A model generated the notes under the pieces. The model had not been told where the DNA came from, did no database searches, and saw only the letters and a list, made by a program, of their open reading frames with translations. A program made the translations under genes and the position numbers. 64,000 nt of DNA, taken from NCBI RefSeq assembly GCF_900890425.1, contig NZ_CAAHFG010000003.1, forward strand, positions 248,001-312,000, given 5' to 3'. The first letter of the stretch is position 1. The number at the start of each line of letters is the position of its first letter. Source of the stretch: Pontiella desulfatans (GTDB taxonomy: Bacteria > Verrucomicrobiota > Kiritimatiellia > Kiritimatiellales > Pontiellaceae). Of the stretch, positions 32,273 through 41,141 are shown in pieces.

Positions 32273-32865
32273 GGTTGTTGTCCTTGGGTATGGGCGGGGG
32301 CCCGTTGGTCGTAGGTGTCGAGCAAATGGAGGATGTCCGCCGGCGATTCCGAAAGGCAGGCCAGGAGCAGGTTGTCGGTCAGCGCAAAGGTCAGGCTCTT
32401 GCCGCGGGCAATGTTGGGCGGGCTATATTGCCAGATCGGCCACACCGCATGCTTGCCGAGCAACTCCAGGTTTTCGTTGCGCGTGTGTTCCAGCTTCCAG
32501 CGTAGCCAGGGGCTGCGCCAGCCCACCCAGCTTGCCGCCGCCCAGCTCTTGCTGCGCCCGGCGTTGCGAAAGGGGATGTCGGCCACGGCGATTTCCGATG
32601 CCGCCGCAAGTTTAATCCAGCCGTTGGCGTCCGTGAGTTCCTTCAGGGTGTTGCCGGCGCCGAGCGCCTTGTCGAGCTGCCCGCAGACCGGGCTCTGCAA
32701 AAGCTCGCCCAGGTCGTTTGCCTTGAAGACGAAGGTGGCCCGGGCGGGGATCGCCTCCAGCACCGCATTGGGTTTGAAGGGTTGGCAAAACGAATAGCCG
32801 AAAATCGCCGCCGCAAAAACAGCGCCCAGTCCAATCGTCAGTGCAAATTGCAATTTCCTGTTCAA
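32269..32865 (-). CDS. Membrane-anchored hypothetical protein
   Basis: The 198-residue protein has an N-terminal membrane anchor or signal (LTIGLGAVFAAAIFGYSF) and a soluble body with AIPARATFVFKANDLGELLQ. The family is not recognised. It overlaps the downstream lipoprotein gene by 4 bp (ATGA), so the two products probably act together. It starts 5 bp downstream of the pyrD gene region on the same strand (pyrD begins at 33784 and ends at 32870). Confidence 0.6.
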   Translation of the reverse strand: MNRKLQFALTIGLGAVFAAAIFGYSFCQPFKPNAVLEAIPARATFVFKANDLGELLQSPVCGQLDKALGAGNTLKELTDANGWIKLAAASEIAVADIPFRNAGRSKSWAAASWVGWRSPWLRWKLEHTRNENLELLGKHAVWPIWQYSPPNIARGKSLTFALTDNLLLACLSESPADILHLLDTYDQRAPAHTQGQQP

Positions 32866-32869
32866 ATCA

Positions 32870-33784
32870 TTAGGCCTTTACGGTTCCCACGATGTCGGCT
32901 ACTGAAGAGTGACCCTTTTTGATGAGATAATGTTCAATCCCGTCGATCACGCGGTCAATCGTGGAGGGGTCAACAAAGTTGGCCGTGCCCACGGCAACCG
33001 CCGTTGCCCCGGCAATCATGAATTCAATGGCGTCCTCCGGCTCGAAGATGCCGCCCATGCCGATGATCGGGATATCGATCGCCCTGGCCGCATCGAAAAC
33101 CAGCTTGATCGCGATCGGTTTGATCGGCGGGCCGCTCAGGCCGCCAAACTTGTTGGCGAGCTCCGGCTCCAGCGTATCGATGTTGATCGCCATGGCCGGC
33201 ATCGTGTTCATGATCGAGATGGCGTCCGCGCCGCTATTCTCGGCCGCCTTGGCGAACGCCGCGATATTCGGCACATTCGGCGCCAGCTTCGGGATGATCG
33301 GCTTCTGCGTCTTGCCGCGCACCAGCTCGATCACGCGCGAAAAGGTGTCCACCTCCGTGCCGAAGGCCGATCCGCCCTCCTTCACGTTCGGGCAGGAGAG
33401 GTTGATCTCGTAGGCCGAAACCGTCTCTTCGCCATCGAGCATTTCCACAACCGTTCCATAGTCGTCCATGCCCTTGCCCCAAATATTCACGATCACCGGG
33501 GTGTCGTACTGCTTCAGGAACGGTACATATTTTTCAATGAAGCCCTTGGCGCCCGGGCCCGGCAGGCCAATCGCGTTGAGCATGCCGCCGCGCGTCTCGA
33601 ACGTGCGCGGGGTGGAATTGCCCACGTGCTCGTCCGGGCAGATGCCCTTCACGGTAATCGCGCCCAGCCGGTTCAGGTCCACGAGCTCCGCATATTCCGG
33701 CCCGTAGCCAAACGTCCCCGAAGCAACCGTCACCGGGTTCTTCATCTCCATCGAGCCAATTTTAATTTTCAGATCAACACTCAT
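32870..33784 (-). CDS. pyrD: Dihydroorotate dehydrogenase, class 1B catalytic subunit
   Basis: This 304-residue FMN TIM barrel has NPVTVASGTFGYGPEYAELV near the N-terminus, INLSCPNVKEGGSAFG carrying the catalytic Cys, GGLSGPPIKPIAIKLV and IPIIGMGGIFEPEDAIEFM. Class 1B enzymes pair with PyrK, which passes electrons to NAD+. pyrK lies upstream at 34006 on the same strand, separated by a 221-bp repeat block that may have been inserted in a former operon. It catalyses the fourth step of UMP synthesis. Confidence 0.94.
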   Translation of the reverse strand: MSVDLKIKIGSMEMKNPVTVASGTFGYGPEYAELVDLNRLGAITVKGICPDEHVGNSTPRTFETRGGMLNAIGLPGPGAKGFIEKYVPFLKQYDTPVIVNIWGKGMDDYGTVVEMLDGEETVSAYEINLSCPNVKEGGSAFGTEVDTFSRVIELVRGKTQKPIIPKLAPNVPNIAAFAKAAENSGADAISIMNTMPAMAINIDTLEPELANKFGGLSGPPIKPIAIKLVFDAARAIDIPIIGMGGIFEPEDAIEFMIAGATAVAVGTANFVDPSTIDRVIDGIEHYLIKKGHSSVADIVGTVKA

Positions 33785-33798
33785 TACAAACCTTTGTT

Positions 33799-34008
33799 AA
33801 GGATCGCCACGAAGAGGCACAAAAGGCTCAAAGACCCGAACCGCTTTTGTCTTTGTGATTCTTGTTACTCTTTGTGGCTATTATACCAAATTAAACTGAT
33901 TCCTTTTTTTACCACAGAGGGCACTGAGGCACAGAGGAGCGGGATTGCTATATTTCTCTGTGCCTCCGTGTCCTCTGTGGTGAGACCATTCAAGCTAAGT
34001 TCCTATTA
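33799..34008. repeat. AACCACAAAGG-type and ACCACAGAGG-type repeats in tandem (copy 2 of the latter)
   Basis: The first part (33799-33880) is an imperfect inverted repeat (GCCACGAAGAGGCACAAAAG; CTCTTTGTGGC). The second (33879-34008) has the same edges as 2526-2835, TATTATACCAAATTAAACTG and CCTCTGTGGTGAGACCATTC, ending AAGCTAAGTTCCTATTA. The final TTA is the stop codon of pyrK. Confidence 0.8.
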
Positions 34009-34785
34009 CTCGTTCCAGAGAATCTCGCGGGATTCGAAGATGGGGCCATCCTTGCAGCAGCGCGCCCATTCCCAGCCCTCGCCCGTCTTGCGCTTGATGA
34101 CGCACGTCAGGCAGGCGCCAACGCCGCACGCCATGTTGCGGTCGAGCGACAGCCACGCCGTGAACTTGTTTGCGATGGCGCGGTCGCCCATGGCCTTCAG
34201 CATCGGGTTGGGGCCGCAGACGAACAGCTCGAGCGTTTCAATCTCCTGCTCCTTCATCCACGGATCAAACGCCGCCGTAACCAAGCCCTTGGTTCCGAGC
34301 GTGCCGTCGTCCGTCGTCGGGCGCACCTCCCAGCCGAGCGCCTCGAACTCCTTCACCAGCAGGATGTCGATTTCCGAGCGGCCGCCAAAAAAGGCGATCC
34401 CCGTCTTTTCCATGCGCTGCGCCAGAATGTAGAGCGCCGCGTTGCCGTAGCCTCCGGCCACGAGTACCGGTGTCTTGTTGGCGTCCGCTTCCGGGTAGCC
34501 GTTGCCCAGCGAGCCGATAATATCGACCTCGTCGCCCGGTTGGATGGCCGCCATCGCCTCGGTGCCGCGTCCGACCGCCTTGTAAAGGACGGCCACGCCC
34601 TCGGCATCGGCCTGGTAGATTGAAAACGGACGGCGGAGGATCCGCTCGTCCAGCCGGGGCACCTGGAGCTCAAGGAATTGGCCGGGTTTCACCAGGGGGC
34701 CGACGACCGGCGCGGCCAGGCGCAGGATGCGGTATTCGCCCTGGAAATTATGATGTTCTACTACGGTTGCTTTTTCCTGTTTCAT
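34006..34785 (-). CDS. pyrK: Dihydroorotate dehydrogenase electron-transfer subunit
   Basis: The 259-residue protein has an FAD domain (about 1-100: PGQFLELQVP and RRPFSIYQADAEGVAVLYKA), an NAD domain (VAGGYGNAALYILAQRM; FVCGPNPMLKAMG) and a C-terminal [2Fe-2S] cluster (CGVGACLTCVIKRKTGEGWE, then WARCCKDGPIF). It shuttles electrons from PyrD to NAD+. The stop codon coincides with the end of an ACCACAGAGG repeat. Confidence 0.92.
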   Translation of the reverse strand: MKQEKATVVEHHNFQGEYRILRLAAPVVGPLVKPGQFLELQVPRLDERILRRPFSIYQADAEGVAVLYKAVGRGTEAMAAIQPGDEVDIIGSLGNGYPEADANKTPVLVAGGYGNAALYILAQRMEKTGIAFFGGRSEIDILLVKEFEALGWEVRPTTDDGTLGTKGLVTAAFDPWMKEQEIETLELFVCGPNPMLKAMGDRAIANKFTAWLSLDRNMACGVGACLTCVIKRKTGEGWEWARCCKDGPIFESREILWNE

Positions 34786-34837
34786 ATAGGGGCGGGATAA
34801 TGGGGATTTCCCCCAATCGGGTCAAACGAATATGGAG

Positions 34838-35074
34838 TTACGACAGGGCATCGAACAAGACCTGCCACTCAGCCTCTAAAGAGGTGCGGCACTCCGGCCT
34901 ACCGGCGCGGCGATACCAATAGGCCGCATTGCCGAGGTCGCCCTCCACCCGGTGGAGGTAGGCATGCACCCACGCCGCCTCCGCCGTATCGATCTCCTGC
35001 ACAATCCGGTGCGCCCGATCCCAATCGCCCGCCCGTTCGGTCTCCAATGCCTGAATACATTCGTTGGTCTTCAT
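34838..35074 (-). CDS. Small conserved hypothetical protein
   Basis: The 78-residue protein (MKTNECIQALETERAGDWDR; WVHAYLHRVEGDLGNAAYWY; RRAGRPECRTSLEAEW) is helical and TPR-like. The start at 35074 is set because the longer frame from 35233 lacks protein-like composition. No signal or known domain is seen. It lies 52 bp upstream of pyrK on the same strand. Confidence 0.6.
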   Translation of the reverse strand: MKTNECIQALETERAGDWDRAHRIVQEIDTAEAAWVHAYLHRVEGDLGNAAYWYRRAGRPECRTSLEAEWQVLFDALS

Positions 35075-35258
35075 GCGCAGACCATAGCCGGAAAATCCGG
35101 TGCATCCCCGTTTTTTCCGCAAAAAACCGCGGATGGGCAATAAACCTAGATCCGGGGATGGCCATCCACGATGCGCCCCTTCCTGAAACTCCCGGAAAGG
35201 CACAACAAACGCAACGGGATCGTCGGCAAACAAGCATTCGCAACAAAACCATGGCCTT

Positions 35259-36434
35259 TTGTGGAAGGTCGATAGCCTCGCCGACCGGGCATCGGGGCCG
35301 ATGCCCCTCCAGCGCTTAATCGACGCGGATACGCCATTTCTTAAAAGTGCTCAAGCTGCCCCGAAAGTGGATGGATCGACCGGGCACATGTTCTGCGTCT
35401 TCGACGGCGGCCTGAGCATCCAGGAATACGAAGTGCCTGCCCCTGATAGCCAATACCTGATAACTGATAACCTACGAACGGAGTTCGTAAGAGGCGAAGG
35501 CATGGGCGGCGGCGTTGGCGGCATGGTCTACAGCCTCAAGCACCAAGGATCCAGCATCGAGAATCCAGCAATTATCTGCTCGCACGCCAACCATCGCGGT
35601 GATGTAATCGCCCGCAGTAACGCAAGTGGTTCTTTGACATCTTTCGCACTGTACGAGGCGTACGGAACCCGTCCATACGAATGGGGCGATGATCCAGACC
35701 GCCAGAAAGCGAATACCAAAGAAGAAGAGAAGGATTTGGGGCTGTTGAATGAGAGAATGCGCTTCAGGGATTTGGAGACTGGCGTATTTCTGACGAGGGA
35801 CCCTATTGGGTATGCGGATGGACCGAATGTATATTGTTATGTGCATAGCAACCCGATTACGCAATTTGATCCCCTTGGTCTTGAGCTTGCCGTGGCAATG
35901 TCACCTGCTGAAACAGTGGATGAGTATATTGCAAATTGTGACGTATTGCTCGCAGCGATAGAGTATTTAGAGCAGTCGGGTGTTGCTTTGGAGTTGCTGG
36001 GTGATATTGCAGAGTGGGGTGAAACTGTAAGTATTAGCTTCAACGACAGCGATGATAATAGATATATCGATGCAGATAATACCATAAAGTGGGATTCAAA
36101 TTCAGGATTGGGAGTTGGCGAAAATGGTGATGTGCAAAGTGCTGCATTAGGACTCGCGCATGAGCTTGGACATGCAGCGAAAGACAAAGCGGGCATTGAT
36201 CAAAGTGCTGCGGATGTTGTTTTGGAGAATGAGATTATAGCTGAATATGAAACGCCGATAGCTAATGAATTGGGGGAACCTACCAGGGAACACTATTCTG
36301 ATATAAACTGGGAGAGTCCCGATAATACAATGCCTGATTCAACAACATTCATTAACAATACTGAGACAGAATCCAATGGCGAAGCGGAAAAGGAGAGCCC
36401 TTCTGTGCCTGACGATGACGAAACGGGGGATTAG
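35259..36434 (+). CDS. Orphan Rhs tip with C-terminal metalloprotease-like toxin domain
   Basis: The open frame has 391 residues. Residues about 140-210 hold the Rhs-associated core (GDVIARSNASGSLTSFALYE; GLLNERMRFRDLETGVFLTR; DPIGYADGPNVYCYVHSNPI). A variable C-terminal domain follows (about 215-391) with a zinc-metalloprotease motif GLAHELGHAAKD (HExxH-like). Only the tip of an Rhs protein is present; no signal or full YD-repeat shell is seen, so it is a displaced or truncated cassette. The extension is AT-rich compared with the core, typical of polymorphic toxin ends. The start is uncertain; MFCVFDGGLSIQEY (residue 44) is an alternative. The next gene is the likely immunity protein. Confidence 0.65.
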   Translation: MWKVDSLADRASGPMPLQRLIDADTPFLKSAQAAPKVDGSTGHMFCVFDGGLSIQEYEVPAPDSQYLITDNLRTEFVRGEGMGGGVGGMVYSLKHQGSSIENPAIICSHANHRGDVIARSNASGSLTSFALYEAYGTRPYEWGDDPDRQKANTKEEEKDLGLLNERMRFRDLETGVFLTRDPIGYADGPNVYCYVHSNPITQFDPLGLELAVAMSPAETVDEYIANCDVLLAAIEYLEQSGVALELLGDIAEWGETVSISFNDSDDNRYIDADNTIKWDSNSGLGVGENGDVQSAALGLAHELGHAAKDKAGIDQSAADVVLENEIIAEYETPIANELGEPTREHYSDINWESPDNTMPDSTTFINNTETESNGEAEKESPSVPDDDETGD

Positions 36435-36435
36435 T

Positions 36436-36927
36436 GTGAAAAGCTCAGGGAAAATTTATTGCGCACTTTTGTTGTGTTCACTGGGTATTATATCTAGCGG
36501 TTCTAAGCACAAGCATAGAGGCCTGTCTTCCGAGATAAAGGTAGGAGTGGGTAGGGAGCAACTCGTATTTTATTGTATTCCATTCACTGTGCAAACTCGC
36601 AGGCCGCTGTCGGTCGAAGATGTGAAAAACAGATACGACTTCAAAGTCGAGATTCGCCATATCGGGGCTGATATTTGGTATGAGATCGATTCGGAGGTGA
36701 ATAAGCTGAAGGCATCCGGACTCAAAGCATCCGATAAGCGAATTAATGTACGACTGGTGTGTGAGGTGATATTGAATGGGGAGTTAAAAACCACCTTCTG
36801 CTATGGTGCTGATAGGACAGGCATTATTGTGGATGGTGAGGTACTTCAGTCCCATGCTGACGATCTTTATAGTCTTGTTCGGGACTACATTCCGTCTCGT
36901 ATCGGAGAAAGAAGGGGGACGAAGTGA
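36436..36927 (+). CDS. Probable immunity protein for the Rhs toxin
   Basis: The 163-residue protein starts at GTG 36436, 1 bp beyond the toxin stop; GGGGG lies 6 nt upstream. The N-terminus KSSGKIYCALLLCSLGIISS is hydrophobic and signal-like. The body (YDFKVEIRHIGADIWYEIDS; RINVRLVCEVILNGELKTTF) looks like a beta-rich secreted or membrane-attached protein. Assignment as immunity is by position and low GC content only. The alternative longer frame (36376) overlaps the toxin gene. Confidence 0.5.
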   Translation: MKSSGKIYCALLLCSLGIISSGSKHKHRGLSSEIKVGVGREQLVFYCIPFTVQTRRPLSVEDVKNRYDFKVEIRHIGADIWYEIDSEVNKLKASGLKASDKRINVRLVCEVILNGELKTTFCYGADRTGIIVDGEVLQSHADDLYSLVRDYIPSRIGERRGTK

Positions 36928-37720
36928 GGGAAAAAGGGTCAACCAAAAAGGGTCAGGCCGCCTATTTCGTCATTTTTAATTTTGGGATGTTTTAGGGCGT
37001 TGTTATTTCATCTGCACCAGCCGCTGATTGCGGCTGTTTTTGTAAGGAGCCCTCTGTTCATCAGCAACGCTGATGAACAGAATATTGAACACCGAATGTA
37101 GAACATGGAACTTCGAAGGAATGCTATGAGAAGAGTGGTGTACATTGTTGCAGGGTTGGCGGTCGTGGTTGGTGCGGTGGTTTTGATTAACCGCGAACCT
37201 CCTTCGCCAAGGCTGCGGAGGTCAAGTATCGCGCAAGGAGCGCAAAAGAAAACGGAGGAGTGTTCGAGTTGCCCGGGGTGTTCCTCTTCTGATGGAGGGT
37301 CGTTGGCCTCAACGACCGATGCCGACCGAGCGGCAGACCGGGTGGAACCGTTCCCTCCAAATGTGGAGCGGGCTTTCTTGCCTGCTTCAGGGCCGGGATG
37401 GGCAGGCTGGAAAGCCTGCCCCACGGGACGGCGGGCGGCTCGGGTGGAACCTCGCCCTCCAACCAGTTTTTTCACAAGACGATTTATAACAGGACTATTT
37501 CCGGTGCGGGCGCAGAGGGGAATTCGGGTTCATTGGTTCCTTGCATTCTCACTTCTTACCATTTTGCGTTCCTAAACGAACCACCCATAACCTCTTCTTG
37601 TGCAATTTTTCTGACAGAATAATTAGGACAAAATAATTCATGGTTACGGCATAAAGGAAATCATTCTGTCCTAATTGTTCTGTCATTTTTTCTACTGCAA
37701 AGCCGCTTTGGTGTGAATCA
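36928..37720. repeat. Repeat mosaic with no supported gene
   Basis: Contents in order: REP-like AAAAAGGGTCAGGCCGCC (36947-); a terminator-like hairpin CAGCCGCTGATTGCGGCTG with a T-run (37018-37041); a perfect 12-bp inverted repeat (37054-37080); GAACATGGAACTTCG words; a possible short membrane segment from 37126 (MRRVVYIVAGLAVVVGAVVL) that soon runs into repeat sequence; GGGTGGAACC-type words (37285-37465); and a 37610-37690 inverted repeat of GACAGAATAATTAGGACAAA with its complement. Confidence 0.7.
37018..37041 (+). terminator. Terminator after the Rhs immunity gene
   Basis: CAGCCGCTGATTGCGGCTG forms a stem of 7-8 bp followed by TTTTTG, about 90 nt after the immunity-gene stop. Confidence 0.6.
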
Positions 37721-37829
37721 TGACCAATTAAACAGATTTGTTTTTTACCACAGAGGTCACCGAGACACAGAGCAATTGAACAATCCCGCTCCTCTGTGGT
37801 GAGACCATTCAAGTAAAGTTCATGGTAGG
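37715..37829. repeat. ACCACAGAGG-type inverted-repeat element, copy 3 (short)
   Basis: Left edge AATCATGACCAATTAAACAG, core TTACCACAGAGGTCACCGAG, right edge CCTCTGTGGTGAGACCATTC then AAGTAAAGTTCATGGTA. The core matches copy 1 closely (GACACAGAGCAATTGAACA). Confidence 0.8.
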
Positions 37830-37830
37830 G

Positions 37831-37917
37831 ATGAAGAGCCTGGCTGTGGTCTTTGTGCTATGCGCGCAATTGCTTCTCAATTGTGTGGCCAACAAAACCG
37901 CCCGCACCGGTTTTTAA
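37831..37917 (+). CDS. Possible entericidin-like mini-lipoprotein
   Basis: The 28-residue frame MKSLAVVFVLCAQLLLNC then VANKTARTGF has a lipobox-like LLLNC. The start at 37831 follows GGTAGGG directly (37822 is an in-frame alternative). It begins just after the repeat element. Entericidin-like mini-lipoproteins have this size. Low confidence, as the sequence is short and lies in repeat-rich DNA. Confidence 0.35.
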   Translation: MKSLAVVFVLCAQLLLNCVANKTARTGF

Positions 37918-37969
37918 AGCGGCGTGGCCTTTCAGTTCCCGCCGCCCTCCAAAAAATCTTTCCGCCCCT

Positions 37970-38165
37970 CCACGGGCGGCTCGGGTGGAACCTCGCCCTC
38001 CACACAGAGGCTCAAGATTCATGAGCTTGGAAACGTAAATGAACCACAGATGAACGCAGATAAACACAGAACCAAAAACAGGATATGCATAACCGATATC
38101 CAGTGGGGCCAATATCGTATCTTCTGAATGTCAGCGTCCATCGGTGTTCATCCGTGGTTCCCTTC
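37970..38165. repeat. GGTGGAACC and ACCACAGATGAACGC word repeats
   Basis: GGGCGGCTCGGGTGGAACC (repeated from 37435) is followed by GAACCACAGATGAACGCAG and its near-complement TCGGTGTTCATCCGTGGTTC. No gene is supported between 37918 and 38268. Confidence 0.7.
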
Positions 38166-38268
38166 CCGAATTAAGGATTATTTTGTGCAGGTTGCGCGTC
38201 GGGGATTCGCTGAATATTAACCGTGTTGGGGTTTTCATTTTGGCGGATTCGGTGTATTGCATGTTTCC

Positions 38269-39165
38269 ATGCATTTGAAACTCTTTTGTCTTTTGTTGGT
38301 TTCTGGCACCGCCTTCGCGGCGACCAATGGGCCGCCGGCCATTACATTCCCGCGTTGGGCGCCGTCGGTGCGGGCGGGGTCGGTCTATCATTTCGATGCC
38401 GATATCGAGGGCGACGGTCCTTTCTCGGTCAACCGCTATTATATCGAGGCGGGATTGTCGCGGATGTGGGATTTTAGCCGGATGCTCTCTTTTTCCGTTG
38501 GGTATGGCCAGGAGGATTATAATTTCAACGACCTGGCGGAGGAGCCGTGGAACAATATCGATAGCTACAGCGTTGGACTGTTCGCCCGCTGGGCACTGAA
38601 TGAGGAGTGGATGCTTTTTGCGGCACCGTCGGTGAGGTCGTATGTCGAAACCGGGGCGGATGTGGCCGATGGGCTTGGGGCTTCGTTTTTCGGCGGGGTG
38701 GGGTATCGGTTTGGCGAGTCGTTGTTTTTGGGGCCGGCGTTCGGTGTCTTTGGCCGGATTGAGGATGATCCGCTGGTGATTCCGATTCTTCTGGTTAATT
38801 GGGATATCACGGAGCGCCTTAATTTTAGTACGGGGGGCGGTTTTGCGGCAACGGCCGGGCCGGGGCTTGGGTTTACCTATGAACTGTCGAAGCATTGGAA
38901 GCTGGGGCTGCTGGGGCGCTATGAAAGCTTCCGGTTCCGGTTGTCGCCGGGAAATAGCCAGCCCGATGGCCTGGGGGAGGATAAATCCTTTTCACTTGTG
39001 GGTTCTGTTATGTATGAATTTTTCCCGGGAACCTACGTCTCTGGTATTTTTGGGTCTAAAATGGGTGGAGAAATGTCGGTCAGCGATGCGGATGATCATG
39101 AGATAGCATCTTTTGACTATGGAAGTGGTCTTGTTGGTGGTTTGGTTTTAGGTTTTAGGATGTAA
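38269..39165 (+). CDS. Outer-membrane beta-barrel-like protein
   Basis: The 298-residue protein starts MHLKLFCLLLVSGTAFA, a signal peptide. The mature part alternates aromatic and small residues in antiparallel strands (YIEAGLSRMWDFSRMLSFSV; LFARWALNEEWMLFAAPSVR; GLGFTYELSKHWKLGLLGRY; GGLVLGFRM at the end). A C-terminal aromatic/Met finish is common for barrels. It resembles DUF6268-type barrels. No function is assigned. The upstream gap is a repeat mosaic. Confidence 0.7.
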   Translation: MHLKLFCLLLVSGTAFAATNGPPAITFPRWAPSVRAGSVYHFDADIEGDGPFSVNRYYIEAGLSRMWDFSRMLSFSVGYGQEDYNFNDLAEEPWNNIDSYSVGLFARWALNEEWMLFAAPSVRSYVETGADVADGLGASFFGGVGYRFGESLFLGPAFGVFGRIEDDPLVIPILLVNWDITERLNFSTGGGFAATAGPGLGFTYELSKHWKLGLLGRYESFRFRLSPGNSQPDGLGEDKSFSLVGSVMYEFFPGTYVSGIFGSKMGGEMSVSDADDHEIASFDYGSGLVGGLVLGFRM

Positions 39166-39302
39166 TATTCGTGCCTTTCAACTGTTTGGCTCAAAAAGCC
39201 GACTTAAATGGAGCATGTTTTTGCGGTAGATTATTTGTTGGCCAAAAATGTTGACAAAATTTAGGCATGTTTTAGTGTGCATGTACTTTTGGAGGTAAAA
39301 AG

Positions 39303-41024
39303 ATGACAAATAAAACCATGGAAGGTGGCCAGGCGATTATCAAGTGCCTGGAAAACGAGGGAGTTGAATATATTTTCGGCTACTCCGGAGGATCGGTTAT
39401 TCCGATCTTCGATGCGTTGGTGACTACCAACACCAAGATTAATTTTGTTTTGACGCGCCACGAGCAGGGGGCCGCCCATATGGCCGATGGCTATGCGCGC
39501 GCCACCGGCAAGCCGGCGGTGGTGCTGATTACCAGCGGCCCCGGTGCGACCAACACGCTGACGGGCCTGCTGACCGCCCACATGGATTCGGTGCCGATGA
39601 TTGTTCTTTCGGGCCAGTCGGTTTCGTGGATGCTCGGAAAGGATGCCTTCCAGGAGGCGGATATCTTCGGCATCACCATGCCCGTTGTTAAGCATTCCTA
39701 TCTTCTGAAGGAGACCAACGAGATTCCCCGGGTCATTCGCGAGGCGTTCCACATTGCCACCACCGGGCGGCCGGGGCCGGTTTTGATCGATATTCCCAAG
39801 GATATCAGTGCCGGGCCCTGCACGGCCGATCTCCATGCCGAGATGGATTTGCCGGGCTACACGGTCGATGGCTCGGTCGACAACGATACGGTTCTGGAAA
39901 TTGCCGAGGCGCTTTCGAAGTCGAAGCGCCCGTTGATCCTCGCGGGGCACGGCGCCATGATTTCCGGCGCGGACGACAGCCTGAGGGCCTTGGCCGAGAA
40001 GGCGCAGATTCCGGTAACAACCACCTTGCTGGGCAAGGGCGTGTTCCCGGAAACCCATGAGCTTTCGCTGGGCATGCTGGGCATGCACGGAACGGCCTAT
40101 GCCAACAAGGCGATCTGCGAGTGCGACCTGTTGCTGAACATTGGATCGCGGTTCGACGACCGCATCCTGGGCAAGCCGGCCGAGTTCTGCAAGAACGCCA
40201 CCATCATCCACATCGATATCGATGCCGCGGAGATTGGAAAGATGATCCAGCCGCAGATTGCCTGCGTTGCCGACGCCAAGACGGCGATCGACGAGCTGGT
40301 CAAGCATGTTCCGGTTCTGGAGACGCTGGCGTGGCGCAAGCATCTCGAGGGCTACAAGGCCAAGTATCCGCTCAAGTTCAAGCGGCAGGGCAGCCTCAAG
40401 ATGCAGCATATCATCGACGAGTTCTACAAGCTGACCGATGGCAAGGCCGTTGTTGCCACCGATGTTGGCCAGCACCAGATGTGGGCGGCTCAGTTCTATA
40501 AGAACGACTCCCGCTACAACTGGCTGAGCTCCGGCGGCGCCGGTACGATGGGCGTTGGCCTGCCATACTGCATTGGCTCGGCGTTCGGCCGCCCGAACGA
40601 CATCAACGTCTGTTTCGTTGGCGACGGCGGGTTCCAGATGACCTTCTTCGAGCTGGCGACCGCCGCGTTGCACAAGCTGCCGATCAAGGTGGTTGTTTTG
40701 AACAACCACTACCTCGGCATGGTGCGCCAGTGGCAGGAGCTGTTCTACGACGACCGCAAGAGCGGCGTTGACCTCGAGGGCAACCCGGACTTCGTCAAGC
40801 TGGCCGAGTCGTTCGGCATCAAGGGCTTCAACCTGCGGCGCCCCGGCGATGTCAAGCGCGTGCTCCAGAATGCGCTGGAATACAACGAAGGCCCGTGCCT
40901 GATCAACTGCGAAGTTGAGAAGACCGATAACGTGTTCCCGATGATTCCCGCCGGTGCGGCCATCGAGGATATGTTGATCGAGCCGCCGAGCATCAAGCTG
41001 GAAAAACCGACGGGATCGACCTAG
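39303..41024 (+). CDS. ilvB: Acetolactate synthase large subunit
   Basis: This 573-residue ThDP enzyme has the N-terminal Glu motif (ALVTTNTKINFVLTRHEQGA), the FAD-associated central domain, and the ThDP motif GDGGFQMTFFELATAALH with NNHYLGMVRQWQELFY. It condenses pyruvate to acetolactate in valine, leucine and isoleucine synthesis. The small subunit IlvN follows at 41142 with a repeat block between. GGAGG lies 7 nt before the ATG. A TTGACA box at 39250 is a possible -35 element; the -10 is weak. Confidence 0.95.
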   Translation: MTNKTMEGGQAIIKCLENEGVEYIFGYSGGSVIPIFDALVTTNTKINFVLTRHEQGAAHMADGYARATGKPAVVLITSGPGATNTLTGLLTAHMDSVPMIVLSGQSVSWMLGKDAFQEADIFGITMPVVKHSYLLKETNEIPRVIREAFHIATTGRPGPVLIDIPKDISAGPCTADLHAEMDLPGYTVDGSVDNDTVLEIAEALSKSKRPLILAGHGAMISGADDSLRALAEKAQIPVTTTLLGKGVFPETHELSLGMLGMHGTAYANKAICECDLLLNIGSRFDDRILGKPAEFCKNATIIHIDIDAAEIGKMIQPQIACVADAKTAIDELVKHVPVLETLAWRKHLEGYKAKYPLKFKRQGSLKMQHIIDEFYKLTDGKAVVATDVGQHQMWAAQFYKNDSRYNWLSSGGAGTMGVGLPYCIGSAFGRPNDINVCFVGDGGFQMTFFELATAALHKLPIKVVVLNNHYLGMVRQWQELFYDDRKSGVDLEGNPDFVKLAESFGIKGFNLRRPGDVKRVLQNALEYNEGPCLINCEVEKTDNVFPMIPAGAAIEDMLIEPPSIKLEKPTGST

Positions 41025-41039
41025 GCCGCTTGCGGCCGG

Positions 41040-41130
41040 GTGGTCGCTGGTCGGGAGGTCGAAAGTCGGAGGTCTTTCGATCCATGGCCGACCTTCGACC
41101 TTTGACCAACAGACCTTCGACCCTAAAACG
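41040..41130. repeat. GGTCGGGAGGTCG / CGACCTTCGACC word repeat in the ilvB-ilvN gap
   Basis: GGTCGCTGGTCGGGAGGTCG is echoed by GGTCTTTCGATCC and CGACCTTCGACCTTTGACC. It lies inside an operon between ilvB and ilvN (117-bp gap), so it is transcribed. Confidence 0.75.
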
Positions 41131-41141
41131 GAGTTTTTAAA

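Noticed and set aside
37105-37575. 156-residue open frame
   Set aside because: Only the first ~25 residues look like a membrane segment; the rest is repeat sequence shared with other gaps.
39165-39302. Leader peptide or riboswitch before ilvB
   Set aside because: No branched-chain-rich short peptide, attenuator hairpin or T-box features were seen; only a TTGACA box and a ribosome site.
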